Of a stretch of DNA of 27,071 bases, positions 1 to 7,505 are shown piece after piece. Origin of the DNA: SHLJ01 sp041618535 (lineage in GTDB: Bacteria; Bacteroidota; Bacteroidia; Flavobacteriales; Flavobacteriaceae); the NCBI GenBank assembly GCA_041618535.1, contig JBFKFP010000018.1, positions 1-27,071 on the forward strand. The letters run 5' to 3'. The stretch's first letter is position 1. Each line of letters opens with the position of its first letter. The translations under genes were made by a program, and so were the position numbers. The notes beneath the pieces are model-generated. The model saw only the letters and a list, made by a program, of their open reading frames with translations, did no database searches and was not told the DNA's origin.

Positions 1-925
1 ATACCTCAACGGTATTCCATCCTTCGGGTTCAACGAAAATCTGATGCCTCTCCTTATCGGCAAAGCGATGTATCTTGTCTTCGATCGACGGGCAATACCT
101 GGGCCCCGTGCTCTGGATCCGTCCGTTAAACATCGGAGACCTGTCAAAGCCCTCCCTTAAAAGTTCATGAACTTCCGGACTGGTATAGGTCATATGACAG
201 GATCGTTGATTTGTTAAGGGTTTTGTTATATCGGAATAAGAGAATTTCTCGGGAAACTCATCTCCGGGTTGTTCTATCATTTTACTGTAATCAAGGGAAC
301 GTCCGTCAACCCTTGGTGGAGTGCCTGTTTTCATCCTTCCGGAGTCAAACCCTAGATCTACCAGTTGCTCTGTTATCCCGGTTGCAGCCCTTTCACCTGC
401 ACGACCGCCTCCAAAATTCTTTTCGCCTATATGGATCAGTCCATTTAAAAATGTACCATTGGTAAGGACAACGGTTTTTGATCTAATCTCAAGACCTAGT
501 GAGGTCCGTACTCCAACTATACGATCACCTTTAAGTAACAAGCCATTAACCATTTCCTGGTAGAAATCGAGGTTGGGCGTCTGTTCCAGCATTTGCCTCC
601 AGTCTTCAGCAAATCTCATGCGGTCGCTTTGGACCCTCGGGCTCCACATGGCCGGGCCCTTTGATTTGTTCAGCATTTTAAACTGAATAGCTGATGTATC
701 ACTTACTATTCCACTATATCCTCCAAGCGCATCGATTTCCCTTACTATCTGTCCTTTCGCTATTCCGCCCATGGCCGGATTACACGACATCTGCGCAATA
801 TTCTGAAGGTTCATTGTTACAAGGAGGGTCTTGCAGCCCATATTTGCAGCAGCAGCAGCAGCTTCACTACCTGCATGGCCTCCTCCAACAACTATTACAT
901 CGTATGTGTCCTGGAATAAACTCAT
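1..925 (-). CDS. mnmG: tRNA uridine-5-carboxymethylaminomethyl modification enzyme MnmG (GidA), N-terminal part
   Basis: FAD-dependent partner of MnmE that installs the (carboxymethyl)aminomethyl group on wobble uridine 34 of certain tRNAs in the cytoplasm. Reading the complement from ATG 925-923 gives 308 uninterrupted codons that run off the window edge, about half of the usual ~620 residues. Visible marks are the dinucleotide-binding GGGHAG at residues 14-19 after a beta-strand VIVV, the MnmG stretch GGIAKGQIVREIDALGG, and the family signature GPRYCPSIEDK at 274-284. C278 in that signature aligns with a functional cysteine of E. coli MnmG. The start follows the TAnnTTTG promoter at 970-977 and sits 3 nt after the parS site at 929-944. 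It is the last gene seen in the order DUF4175-ybeY-mnmG. The C-terminal half lies outside the window. Identity is essentially certain. Confidence 0.97.
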   Translation of the reverse strand, partial: MSLFQDTYDVIVVGGGHAGSEAAAAAANMGCKTLLVTMNLQNIAQMSCNPAMGGIAKGQIVREIDALGGYSGIVSDTSAIQFKMLNKSKGPAMWSPRVQSDRMRFAEDWRQMLEQTPNLDFYQEMVNGLLLKGDRIVGVRTSLGLEIRSKTVVLTNGTFLNGLIHIGEKNFGGGRAGERAATGITEQLVDLGFDSGRMKTGTPPRVDGRSLDYSKMIEQPGDEFPEKFSYSDITKPLTNQRSCHMTYTSPEVHELLREGFDRSPMFNGRIQSTGPRYCPSIEDKIHRFADKERHQIFVEPEGWNTVEV

Positions 926-928
926 AAT

Positions 929-944
929 TGTTTCACGTGGAACA
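929..944. promoter_or_regulatory. parS: parS centromere-like site (ParB binding)
   Basis: The 16-mer TGTTTCACGTGGAACA is seen directly. Its complement, TGTTCCACGTGAAACA, is identical to the classical chromosomal parS consensus of the ParABS segregation system. It lies in the leader of mnmG, between its predicted promoter and its ATG. A 14-bp perfect palindrome, CATTTTATAAAATG, abuts it at 943-956. That ParB binds here is inferred from the sequence match. No parA or parB gene is in the window, and no second full match was seen. Confidence 0.9.
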
Positions 945-956
945 TTTTATAAAATG
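943..956. repeat. 14-bp perfect palindrome next to parS
   Basis: CATTTTATAAAATG reads the same on both strands. It overlaps the right end of parS by two bases and lies between the mnmG -7 element and the start codon. It could be an operator or a weak AT-rich hairpin; no factor is known from the sequence alone. Confidence 0.5.
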
Positions 957-969
957 CTCTAAGCGCCTG

Positions 970-977
970 CAAATATA
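970..977 (-). promoter_or_regulatory. mnmG promoter -7 element (TATATTTG)
   Basis: On the minus strand this is a perfect TAnnTTTG, the Bacteroidota sigma-ABfr -7 consensus, 44 nt before the mnmG ATG. It implies that mnmG can be transcribed independently of ybeY, with parS inside its 5' leader. No clear -33 TTTG is visible. Confidence 0.6.
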
Positions 978-984
978 CGCCTTA

Positions 985-1012
985 TTGGCTAAACTGAGGA
1001 AGCGTTAGCCAA
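985..1012. repeat. Hairpin at the ybeY 3' end
   Basis: TTGGCTAA (985-992) pairs perfectly with TTAGCCAA (1005-1012) around a 12-nt loop. On the minus strand the hairpin contains the last ybeY codons and its TAG stop. It is not followed by a U tract, so it looks more like a stability or processing hairpin than an intrinsic terminator. Confidence 0.5.
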
Positions 1013-1405
1013 ATGAAAGTCTTCTCTTTGTTGCATTTTACTTCTTTCATTTTCTGTTTTATCAGACCATCCGCAGAAATGCAATAATCCATGTACCATG
1101 ACCCTTTTAAGCTCATTTATAAAATCTATACTGAATTTCATGGCGTTTTCCCTTACCCTGTCAATAGAGATAAAAATATCGCCGTGTAAGTTTTTTCCTA
1201 TAGAATAGTCAAACCCGATCACATCCGTAAGGGTGTCATGATCCAGGAATTTTAAATTGAGTTCATGTAAGAAGTCGTCGTCAGAGAAAATGAAATTAAC
1301 ATCTTCTATGCTGTAGCCCTCTAGATGCGCTACAGAATTAAGCCATGCCCTGAGTTCTTCCTCATTTTGCAGGCTAAAGTCGGTTTCATAATTAAAACCT
1401 ATCAT
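989..1405 (-). CDS. ybeY: Endoribonuclease YbeY (16S rRNA maturation)
   Basis: Single-strand endoribonuclease of the UPF0054 family, needed for 16S rRNA 3'-end processing and ribosome quality control. The 138-residue product has the usual family length. The metal-site motif HGLLHFCGWSD covers residues 105-115. H105 and H109 are present, but the third position, a His in E. coli (HGxLHxxGYDH), is D115 here. As far as I recall, Asp at this position is common in Bacteroidota YbeY proteins, so I read it as a lineage variant and not a dead enzyme. The upstream half keeps the family pattern of a conserved acidic strand followed by LNxxFLxHDxxTDVxxF (residues 49-65). The ATG overlaps the end of the DUF4175 gene by 14 nt, which suggests translational coupling. 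A hairpin covers its stop codon. Confidence 0.95.
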   Translation of the reverse strand: MIGFNYETDFSLQNEEELRAWLNSVAHLEGYSIEDVNFIFSDDDFLHELNLKFLDHDTLTDVIGFDYSIGKNLHGDIFISIDRVRENAMKFSIDFINELKRVMVHGLLHFCGWSDKTENERSKMQQREDFHLANASSV

Positions 1406-4400
1406 TTTTCTTTTTGAAGTATTCCTGAACTTTACGTTTGTAGTTTTGCTGCAAGGGCAGGGCCTGCCTGTTCAGTATTTCAGTTGTATTGAAATATTCC
1501 CTCGCATTCGGTGTCTTGTCTGGCACCCCGTTATTAAATATCTCCTCGTTGGTTTTAGACTCACGTTTCTGGTCTTCGCCTTGTAAGAAGGTCGCATTTT
1601 CCAACTTCAGAAGCTGGTGCTGGAGATCCATCATTTTCTGAAGAGTTCTGTTGGTAAATCCACGATTAAGGAGATCCAGCTCTACTTCTTCCATTTTCCT
1701 CAATAAATCCTTTCCTTGCCCCGTTTCACCTTCTTTACCTAATTTATCTTTTAGCGCATTTCTAAGTTCCTGCTGCCGTTTGTAGATTTCAAATAGCTCC
1801 CCATTCATGTCTTCATTGTTATACTCACCGTCCCCTTCTTGGTCTCCCTGTTGGGATTCCTTGTCCTTGCCCTTCTTCTGTTCACCTTGGTCACTATTGT
1901 TTTCCTTGCCTTTTTCGCCTTCCTGTTCTCCTTGCTTTTTCATGCCCTCCTCCATCATCTCGTTTAACTCCTCCTGGCCGATTATTATATCAGGTAATTG
2001 CATATCTCCGCCGCCCTGACCCGGAGAAAGGCTCATCTGCATTTCAAGGTTGTCCAGCACATCGCTCAGGAAGCTGGCAAGGGTATTGGCTGATGTTACC
2101 GCGTACTGCTGGGCTGCAATTCCCTGGTAGATCCTGTTTTCAGCAAATTCTCCAAGCGACTTATCCATATTGAAATACACCTCTGTTATCTCCTTGTTAA
2201 TCTTTTCAGATATCATCGGTTGGCGCAAGGACAATGCAAACAGGCTGTCATCGATATGTTCAAAATGTTCTCTGAGACTGTTCTGCTTTCTCAGGTTTTT
2301 AGGGTATTCATTATGGTTAATCTGAATGCTTCTGAACTTGTTCATCAGGTCTTCCTGGTCAAAGGAGAACAATACTAGGTTGTCGAGGATTTGCCGGAGC
2401 ATTTCAACATCTTCCGAGAGCTGATCTCCTGAAGCGCCATTCATCTGCTGAGCCATTTTCTGAGCCATTTGCTTCATTTGCTGGGCTGCTTTTTTCTGAT
2501 TCTTTTTAGCATCCCCTTGTTTCTTTTGCTGTTGCTCAGTATCTGGTGATTGCTCCATTTGCTCAAGATTCTCACTGGCCTTCTGTTGCTCTTTTTTAAT
2601 GTCTTCCTCCGCCTGCCGGTCGTTCGGTAATTTCATCGGCTCTCGAAGTTCTTGATTGTCCTTCCTCAGCTCCTCCAATTCCTTTTGAAAGTCTTCGAAT
2701 TTTTTATTTAGTTCCTCCTGATTTTCTTTCGTATTAGTCTCCTTGTTCTCCTCAGAAAGCCTTTCCTGTTCTTGCGCTAACTTTTCCAATTCGTTCTTAA
2801 GTTTCTCAGTTTTCTGGGAAACATAGTACCTCTTTGTTAGTTCCAAAAGCTGTTCGAGGCTGCGTTTCTGATTTTTATTCTGTTTTGCCAGTTCTTCCAG
2901 TTTCTGGCTAAGTTCTTCCTTGTTGATCTTATCAGCAATCTTCTCCAGTTCTTCCATGAGCTTTTCATCCTCCTTGAGCTGCTCCTGGTTCTCCTCTAAT
3001 CTATCTTCCAGGCTTTCTTTAAAACTGTTTTCCTCCTTATCATTCTGGAATTCCTCCAGGTTGTCTTTTAATTTCTTATTGAAGTTCTGCATCAGCTCTT
3101 CCTGTTCGCGCTGTCTTTTCAAGAAGTTTTCCAGCTTCTTTTTATCGTTGAAGTTTAACTCAGATTTTTCTTTTTGATTCTTAGAAATCTCTTTAAGCCT
3201 CTTATCCTGCTCTTCAAACTTTTCCAGGGCCTTGTTCAGGTTGTCGATGGTTTCATTCTGCTCCTCAAGCTGGCGTTTTTCCTTTTCTTCCATTGTGAGT
3301 TTTCTGAAAGAAAAGGTATTGCTCCTACTGCGCTTATAGCCATTTACAGCATCATTATCTGTCAGCTCAAAGAAGAGCTGGTAAGCCTGGCCATCTTCCA
3401 ACAGAAGTTGGTCTGGGAATACTTTAATAAATTCATCAAAGGTTCCCTTTGATATCTCTATCGGGATTTCTTTTTTATTGTTTTCTGAATCGGCAGGGTA
3501 ATAAACCAGTTTAAGAGATCTTATTCCATAATCATCACTGGCCTGCCCATAAAAATAAAGGGTTTCCAGATCAGTCGAGTCTTGACGCATCTGCACATTT
3601 ATCTCCGGCATTTCGTCTCTTATCACCTCAATGGAGAATGCAAGGCTCTCATAGTGCTTCAGGTTCTTATTACTGGTCATTATTTCGTAATCCAAAGAAC
3701 GAAGGAGGCGCTGGTTTAAAACGAACTTGTTTTTGATTTCTTCAAAAGGTATAAGGCTGTCAGGCACCGACATATGCACTTCTTCTGTAGCTCTTGTGTT
3801 CAGCTTCCAGGTGACCTGTGTACCCTGGGGTACCACCGCATTTCCATTACTCTTCAAAACCTCGTCCTTTTTCCTGGTGTGAGAAGGATAATCAAGTTCC
3901 ATATCAAAACTCAGCAGGGTGGGAACCATCATAACATCCAGAGTGTAAGGCCGTGAGATTACGCCATTGGCCTTCAATATAAAATTGGTACTCTCCCTTG
4001 GCTGCCTGAACACATATTCGAATCGGCCGGGTTCCACCTGTTTTAGGAAATAGATCTCTCCATTGTAATCGATTTGAACAGCCTCTGGAATCACTTCGCC
4101 TTCTGCGGAAACGGAAAGGACGAAGTCTTTGTTTTCAATTGCCTGAAGTTCATCGTTCAAAACAAAGAATTGAAAGGGAGCGGGTGGCTCATATGCGGTT
4201 TTATAGTTGACAACCCGCTCATAGCTGTCACTGAACCAGTCAAATTTCCCCGAAATATAGGAAACGAGAAGAATTACCACCGGGATGGCCGCGTACTTGA
4301 CGTATTTAAGGTTCTTCCTGAAATCGATGGCAAGTTTGAATGGGACCGGTTTTATTTCGGCAGACTTCTGCTCTATGCTGGCCAAAAGGAGATCCGTTTG

Positions 4401-4757
4401 TTTTCTGCTGCCCTTTAGCTGCAGAACGTTTAGCAGTTTATCATTAACCTGGGGAAAGTGATTGCCAATTATCCTGGAGGCCGTTTCCTTGTCTATCCCC
4501 TTTTTTAAATTGAACAAGCTCGCAAGGGGAAAGGCGATGAACCTGGTGAACAAGGCTGCCTCAACAGTCACAAATAGCCAGAACAGTACTGTGCGGCCAA
4601 TGGGATCTAACCACATCAGGTATTCGATCAAAAGTATTATAATCAAATACAGCAGGCCTGCCGCAACAAACAAGATAGATCCTTTGATAAGCTCGTTGGT
4701 GTAGAACCTCTTGATAAAGCTTTCCAGCTTTTTTTGTATGGTTTCGAAGTTGCTCAA
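1392..4757 (-). CDS. DUF4175-family membrane-anchored giant coiled-coil protein
   Basis: A 1121-residue protein of the flavobacterial DUF4175 type; its biochemical role is unknown to me. It starts at TTG (4757-4755): an in-frame TAA lies three codons upstream, the next Met is past the first membrane helix, and MSNFETIQKKLESFI resembles the beginning of relatives. Membrane segments lie at about residues 26-45, 54-77 and 153-170. A beta-rich extracytoplasmic region (about 190-480) follows, then a very long Glu/Lys/Gln coiled coil (about 480-720), a Gln/Met/Lys-rich stretch (QQQKKQGDAKKNQ..., QQMKQMAQKMAQQM), and a hydrophilic Gly/Glu/Gln/Lys linker near 930-980. The end is basic and helical (YFKKKNDRF). 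It heads an apparent operon with ybeY and mnmG. The GA-rich coiled-coil DNA creates spurious long ORFs on the other strand. Family assignment is confident; function is open. Confidence 0.88.
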   Translation of the reverse strand: MSNFETIQKKLESFIKRFYTNELIKGSILFVAAGLLYLIIILLIEYLMWLDPIGRTVLFWLFVTVEAALFTRFIAFPLASLFNLKKGIDKETASRIIGNHFPQVNDKLLNVLQLKGSRKQTDLLLASIEQKSAEIKPVPFKLAIDFRKNLKYVKYAAIPVVILLVSYISGKFDWFSDSYERVVNYKTAYEPPAPFQFFVLNDELQAIENKDFVLSVSAEGEVIPEAVQIDYNGEIYFLKQVEPGRFEYVFRQPRESTNFILKANGVISRPYTLDVMMVPTLLSFDMELDYPSHTRKKDEVLKSNGNAVVPQGTQVTWKLNTRATEEVHMSVPDSLIPFEEIKNKFVLNQRLLRSLDYEIMTSNKNLKHYESLAFSIEVIRDEMPEINVQMRQDSTDLETLYFYGQASDDYGIRSLKLVYYPADSENNKKEIPIEISKGTFDEFIKVFPDQLLLEDGQAYQLFFELTDNDAVNGYKRSRSNTFSFRKLTMEEKEKRQLEEQNETIDNLNKALEKFEEQDKRLKEISKNQKEKSELNFNDKKKLENFLKRQREQEELMQNFNKKLKDNLEEFQNDKEENSFKESLEDRLEENQEQLKEDEKLMEELEKIADKINKEELSQKLEELAKQNKNQKRSLEQLLELTKRYYVSQKTEKLKNELEKLAQEQERLSEENKETNTKENQEELNKKFEDFQKELEELRKDNQELREPMKLPNDRQAEEDIKKEQQKASENLEQMEQSPDTEQQQKKQGDAKKNQKKAAQQMKQMAQKMAQQMNGASGDQLSEDVEMLRQILDNLVLFSFDQEDLMNKFRSIQINHNEYPKNLRKQNSLREHFEHIDDSLFALSLRQPMISEKINKEITEVYFNMDKSLGEFAENRIYQGIAAQQYAVTSANTLASFLSDVLDNLEMQMSLSPGQGGGDMQLPDIIIGQEELNEMMEEGMKKQGEQEGEKGKENNSDQGEQKKGKDKESQQGDQEGDGEYNNEDMNGELFEIYKRQQELRNALKDKLGKEGETGQGKDLLRKMEEVELDLLNRGFTNRTLQKMMDLQHQLLKLENATFLQGEDQKRESKTNEEIFNNGVPDKTPNAREYFNTTEILNRQALPLQQNYKRKVQEYFKKKNDRF

Positions 4758-4783
4758 TTTGAGGATTTAACTATTGTAACCTT

Positions 4784-4791
4784 TAAAACTA
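4784..4791 (-). promoter_or_regulatory. Possible promoter of the DUF4175-ybeY operon
   Basis: On the minus strand this reads TAGTTTTA, one base off TAnnTTTG, 27 nt before the TTG start. It is the best candidate in the 130-nt divergent region shared with the alkB-like gene. Confidence 0.3.
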
Positions 4792-4817
4792 CAATTTTAT
4801 TTTATTCGCTAAATGCC

Positions 4818-4825
4818 TAACTTTG
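4818..4825 (+). promoter_or_regulatory. Promoter of the alkB-like gene (TAACTTTG)
   Basis: Perfect TAnnTTTG with TTTT at the -33 position (4795-4798, 19-nt spacer), 62 nt before the ATG at 4888. The leader would be about 55 nt. Confidence 0.6.
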
Positions 4826-4887
4826 GTAATCTTCTGTTAAAGTCGAGGAATAATGGCTCATTTTCGACGAGCTGTAATTGATTTGTA

Positions 4888-5940
4888 ATGAAAGATTTAA
4901 AATACCTTGCGGCTTTCACAATCCCTGTTGTTGCCATTCTTGGGATAGGGAATCAAGGGATCTATAGTTTTGCGACCCCGGTGTACGTTTTTATAATACT
5001 TCCCGTTATCGAGCTAATCTCTCCCGTCGATCCTGAAAACCCCGGTGCTGAGGAGGAGTTAAACCTGAGTAAGAAACGCATTTTCGATTGGTTGCTTTAC
5101 CTTAATCTTCCCATCGTTTTCGGTGTCTTATTGTTTACGCTAAATGTGGTGACAACCCGTGAAATGGAGGTTTTTGAATGGATGGGAACAATTTTCAGCC
5201 TGGGAATAGTTTTTGGTGTAAATGGAATAAATGTGGGTCATGAACTCGGGCACAGGCAGGCTTCAAAAGAGCGGTTTTTAGGTAAATTATTGCTTCTCCC
5301 TTCTTTGTATATGCATTTTTACATAGAGCATAACTTCGGTCATCACCTTCATGCAGCCACACCCGAGGACCCCGCTACGGCAAGATATAACCAATCAGTC
5401 TATTCTTTCTGGATCACTTCCACAAGCAGGCAATATGTTAACGCCTGGGCTATACAGAAGCGTCTTTTAAAGAATTATTCTCTGGGTTTCTTCTCTTTTA
5501 GAAATGATATGTTTTGGTATATAATAATTCAGCTTGCCTACCTGCTTACGATTTTCAGCTTCTTTGGAGCAAATGGTGTACTGCTTGCTGCGGGCAGTGC
5601 TGTGGTTGGCTTCCTCTTACTTGAGTCTGTAAACTATATAGAACATTATGGGCTCATCAGGCTAAAGACACCCTCTGGCCGGTATGAGCGTGTAAAAGAA
5701 TGTCACTCATGGAATTCAAACCATATCATAGGCCGTATCGTTCTTTACGAACTAACCAGGCACAGCGATCATCATTATAAGTCTTCAAAAAAATATCAGG
5801 TCCTCGCCTGTTATGAAGACAGTCCGCAAATGCCTTTTGGTTATCCTACCTCGATGGTGATGTCTTTGATCCCTCCTCTTTGGTTTTCCGTTATGAACAA
5901 AAGAATTCCCGGGTATATGATTCAGGCCCAGTCAGTTTAA
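4888..5940 (+). CDS. alkB: AlkB-type membrane di-iron hydroxylase (alkane 1-monooxygenase family)
   Basis: Integral inner-membrane, non-haem di-iron monooxygenase. The family hydroxylates the terminal carbon of alkanes using O2 and rubredoxin-supplied electrons. All four AlkB histidine motifs are present: HELGHR at 118-123, EHNFGHH at 147-153, NYIEHYGL at 249-256 and HSDHH at 292-296. Hydrophobic helices precede and separate them (about residues 8-40, 66-85, 93-112, 205-245). At 350 residues it is shorter than the ~400 of classical Pseudomonas AlkB and has no fused rubredoxin. No rubredoxin or reductase gene is in the window. The HELGHR variant (Arg instead of the usual Lys) and the genomic position beside gltX leave the real substrate open; it could be a fatty acid or other lipid. 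It has its own promoter, and gltX follows after 40 nt. Confidence 0.9.
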   Translation: MKDLKYLAAFTIPVVAILGIGNQGIYSFATPVYVFIILPVIELISPVDPENPGAEEELNLSKKRIFDWLLYLNLPIVFGVLLFTLNVVTTREMEVFEWMGTIFSLGIVFGVNGINVGHELGHRQASKERFLGKLLLLPSLYMHFYIEHNFGHHLHAATPEDPATARYNQSVYSFWITSTSRQYVNAWAIQKRLLKNYSLGFFSFRNDMFWYIIIQLAYLLTIFSFFGANGVLLAAGSAVVGFLLLESVNYIEHYGLIRLKTPSGRYERVKECHSWNSNHIIGRIVLYELTRHSDHHYKSSKKYQVLACYEDSPQMPFGYPTSMVMSLIPPLWFSVMNKRIPGYMIQAQSV

Positions 5941-5966
5941 TTTCCTGATTTATCCTCTTATCTTTG
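5936..5966 (+). promoter_or_regulatory. gltX promoter (TTTA-N19-TATCTTTG)
   Basis: A perfect -7 element TATCTTTG (5959-5966) with a near-consensus -33 TTTA (5936-5939) at the ideal 19-nt spacing. It overlaps the alkB stop codon. Transcription would begin only about 8-10 nt before the gltX ATG. Confidence 0.65.
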
Positions 5967-5980
5967 CCCAAAATTTTCCT

Positions 5981-7492
5981 ATGTCTGCTGTTCGAGTCCG
6001 ATTTGCTCCAAGCCCGACCGGGCCATTACATATAGGTGGTGTAAGAACCGCTTTGTTTAACTATCTGTTTGCCAAAAAACATGCAGGCACTTTTGTCCTG
6101 CGTATCGAGGATACCGATCGAAGCCGATTTGTCCCCCAGGCCGAGGACTACATTGTTGAGGCCCTTAACTGGTGTGGTATTCCTTTTGACGAGGGTCCAG
6201 GGAAAGAGGGTCGATATGGCCCATATCGGCAAAGTGAACGTCAGTCAATCTATGAGGATTATGCCAAACAATTGGTAAAAGAAGGAAAGGCTTATTATGC
6301 GTTCGACTCCAATGAAAAGCTGCAGGGGCTTCGCGAGGAAAGTGAATCCAGGGGTGAGACTTTCATTTACAACTGGCATAACCGTTTGGAGATGGATAAT
6401 TCTCTTAATTTGACCGAGGAAGAGGTTCAAAGTCGGTTGAGGACTGAAAACGACTATGTGATCCGGTTTAAATCGCCTGATGAAGGGGTTTTGGTTTTAA
6501 ACGATATAATAAGGGGGCAGATCGAGATCGACACCAAGATTCTGGATGATAAAGTTCTTTTCAAAAGCGACGGCATGCCCACCTATCACCTGGCCAATAT
6601 AATCGATGATCATCTTATGGAGATCACTCATGTCATCAGGGGAGAAGAGTGGCTTCCTTCACTGGCTCTTCACTTTTTATTGTATGAGGCCTTTGACTGG
6701 CAACCTCCTCAATTCGCTCATTTACCCCTAATCCTAAAGCCTACAGGCAAGGGAAAGCTCAGTAAAAGGGATGGTGACAAGCAGGGATTCCCGGTTTTTC
6801 CTCTGGAATGGAAGGACCCAAAAACAGGAGAAATTTCAAGGGGCTACAGGGAGGATGGATATTTTCCCGAGGCCGTAACCAATTTCCTCGTTTTTTTGGG
6901 ATGGAACCCGGGAACCGAAGAAGAATTTTTTTCAATAGAAGAACTCATCTCCTTATTTAACCTTGATAAAGTTCATAAGGGAGGAGCCCGCTTTGATCCG
7001 GATAAAACAAAATGGTTCAACCACCATTATATGCAGCAGCAAGATAACTCGGATCTTGCTGTCCAGTTCAGGGCAACTAGAGCTGAGCTGGCTGAAGTTG
7101 ATCTCGGATATATCAAATCGGTTGTGGGCCTTATAAAGGAGAGGGCTACTTTTGTCTCAGACATGTGGAGCCTTGGCCATTACTTTTTTCAAGCACCCGA
7201 ACAATATGACTCAAAAAGCCTGAAGAAAGCCGTGAAAGAGGAAACTTCATCCTTGATCTCTGAATTGGTATCTCAAATAGAAGGCTGTTCATTTGATAGC
7301 CAGGCGCAGCTGAGTTCTGATATCAAAGCCTGGATAACTTCAAAAGAGATCGGGTTCGGGAAAATAATGATGCCTCTAAGGCTCGCCTTGGTTGGCGCTT
7401 TACAAGGGCCTGATGTGTTTGATATTATGTTTTATATCGGCAAGGAAGAGGTACTGTCTCGCCTAAATGCATTTACCGGACATATAGGCTGA
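5981..7492 (+). CDS. gltX: Glutamate--tRNA ligase
   Basis: Class I aminoacyl-tRNA synthetase that charges tRNA-Glu in the cytoplasm. The protein starts with RVRFAPSPTGPLHIGG, where HIGG (17-20) is the HIGH-type ATP motif. IEDTDRSR follows at about 42-49 and the KMSKS counterpart KLSKR lies at 259-263. The C-terminal anticodon-binding region has EDGYFPEAVTNFLVFLGW and the WFNHHYM motif. Length (503 residues) is normal for the family. A separate glnS lies 1.8 kb away, so Gln-tRNA is probably made directly and this enzyme is expected to discriminate for tRNA-Glu. It ends 13 nt before the convergent outer-membrane gene, with no terminator hairpin visible between them. Confidence 0.98.
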   Translation: MSAVRVRFAPSPTGPLHIGGVRTALFNYLFAKKHAGTFVLRIEDTDRSRFVPQAEDYIVEALNWCGIPFDEGPGKEGRYGPYRQSERQSIYEDYAKQLVKEGKAYYAFDSNEKLQGLREESESRGETFIYNWHNRLEMDNSLNLTEEEVQSRLRTENDYVIRFKSPDEGVLVLNDIIRGQIEIDTKILDDKVLFKSDGMPTYHLANIIDDHLMEITHVIRGEEWLPSLALHFLLYEAFDWQPPQFAHLPLILKPTGKGKLSKRDGDKQGFPVFPLEWKDPKTGEISRGYREDGYFPEAVTNFLVFLGWNPGTEEEFFSIEELISLFNLDKVHKGGARFDPDKTKWFNHHYMQQQDNSDLAVQFRATRAELAEVDLGYIKSVVGLIKERATFVSDMWSLGHYFFQAPEQYDSKSLKKAVKEETSSLISELVSQIEGCSFDSQAQLSSDIKAWITSKEIGFGKIMMPLRLALVGALQGPDVFDIMFYIGKEEVLSRLNAFTGHIG

Positions 7493-7505
7493 TAACCTCT
7501 TTTAA

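Noticed and set aside
211..927. Plus-strand frames over 211-927 as genes
   Set aside because: They lie antisense to mnmG, whose intact minus-strand frame has diagnostic motifs.
1807..3177. Plus-strand open frames of 60-92 codons rich in Ser, Leu, Phe and Cys
   Set aside because: They are the mirror of the GA-rich coiled-coil codons of the DUF4175 gene, with low-complexity composition and no recognisable domain.
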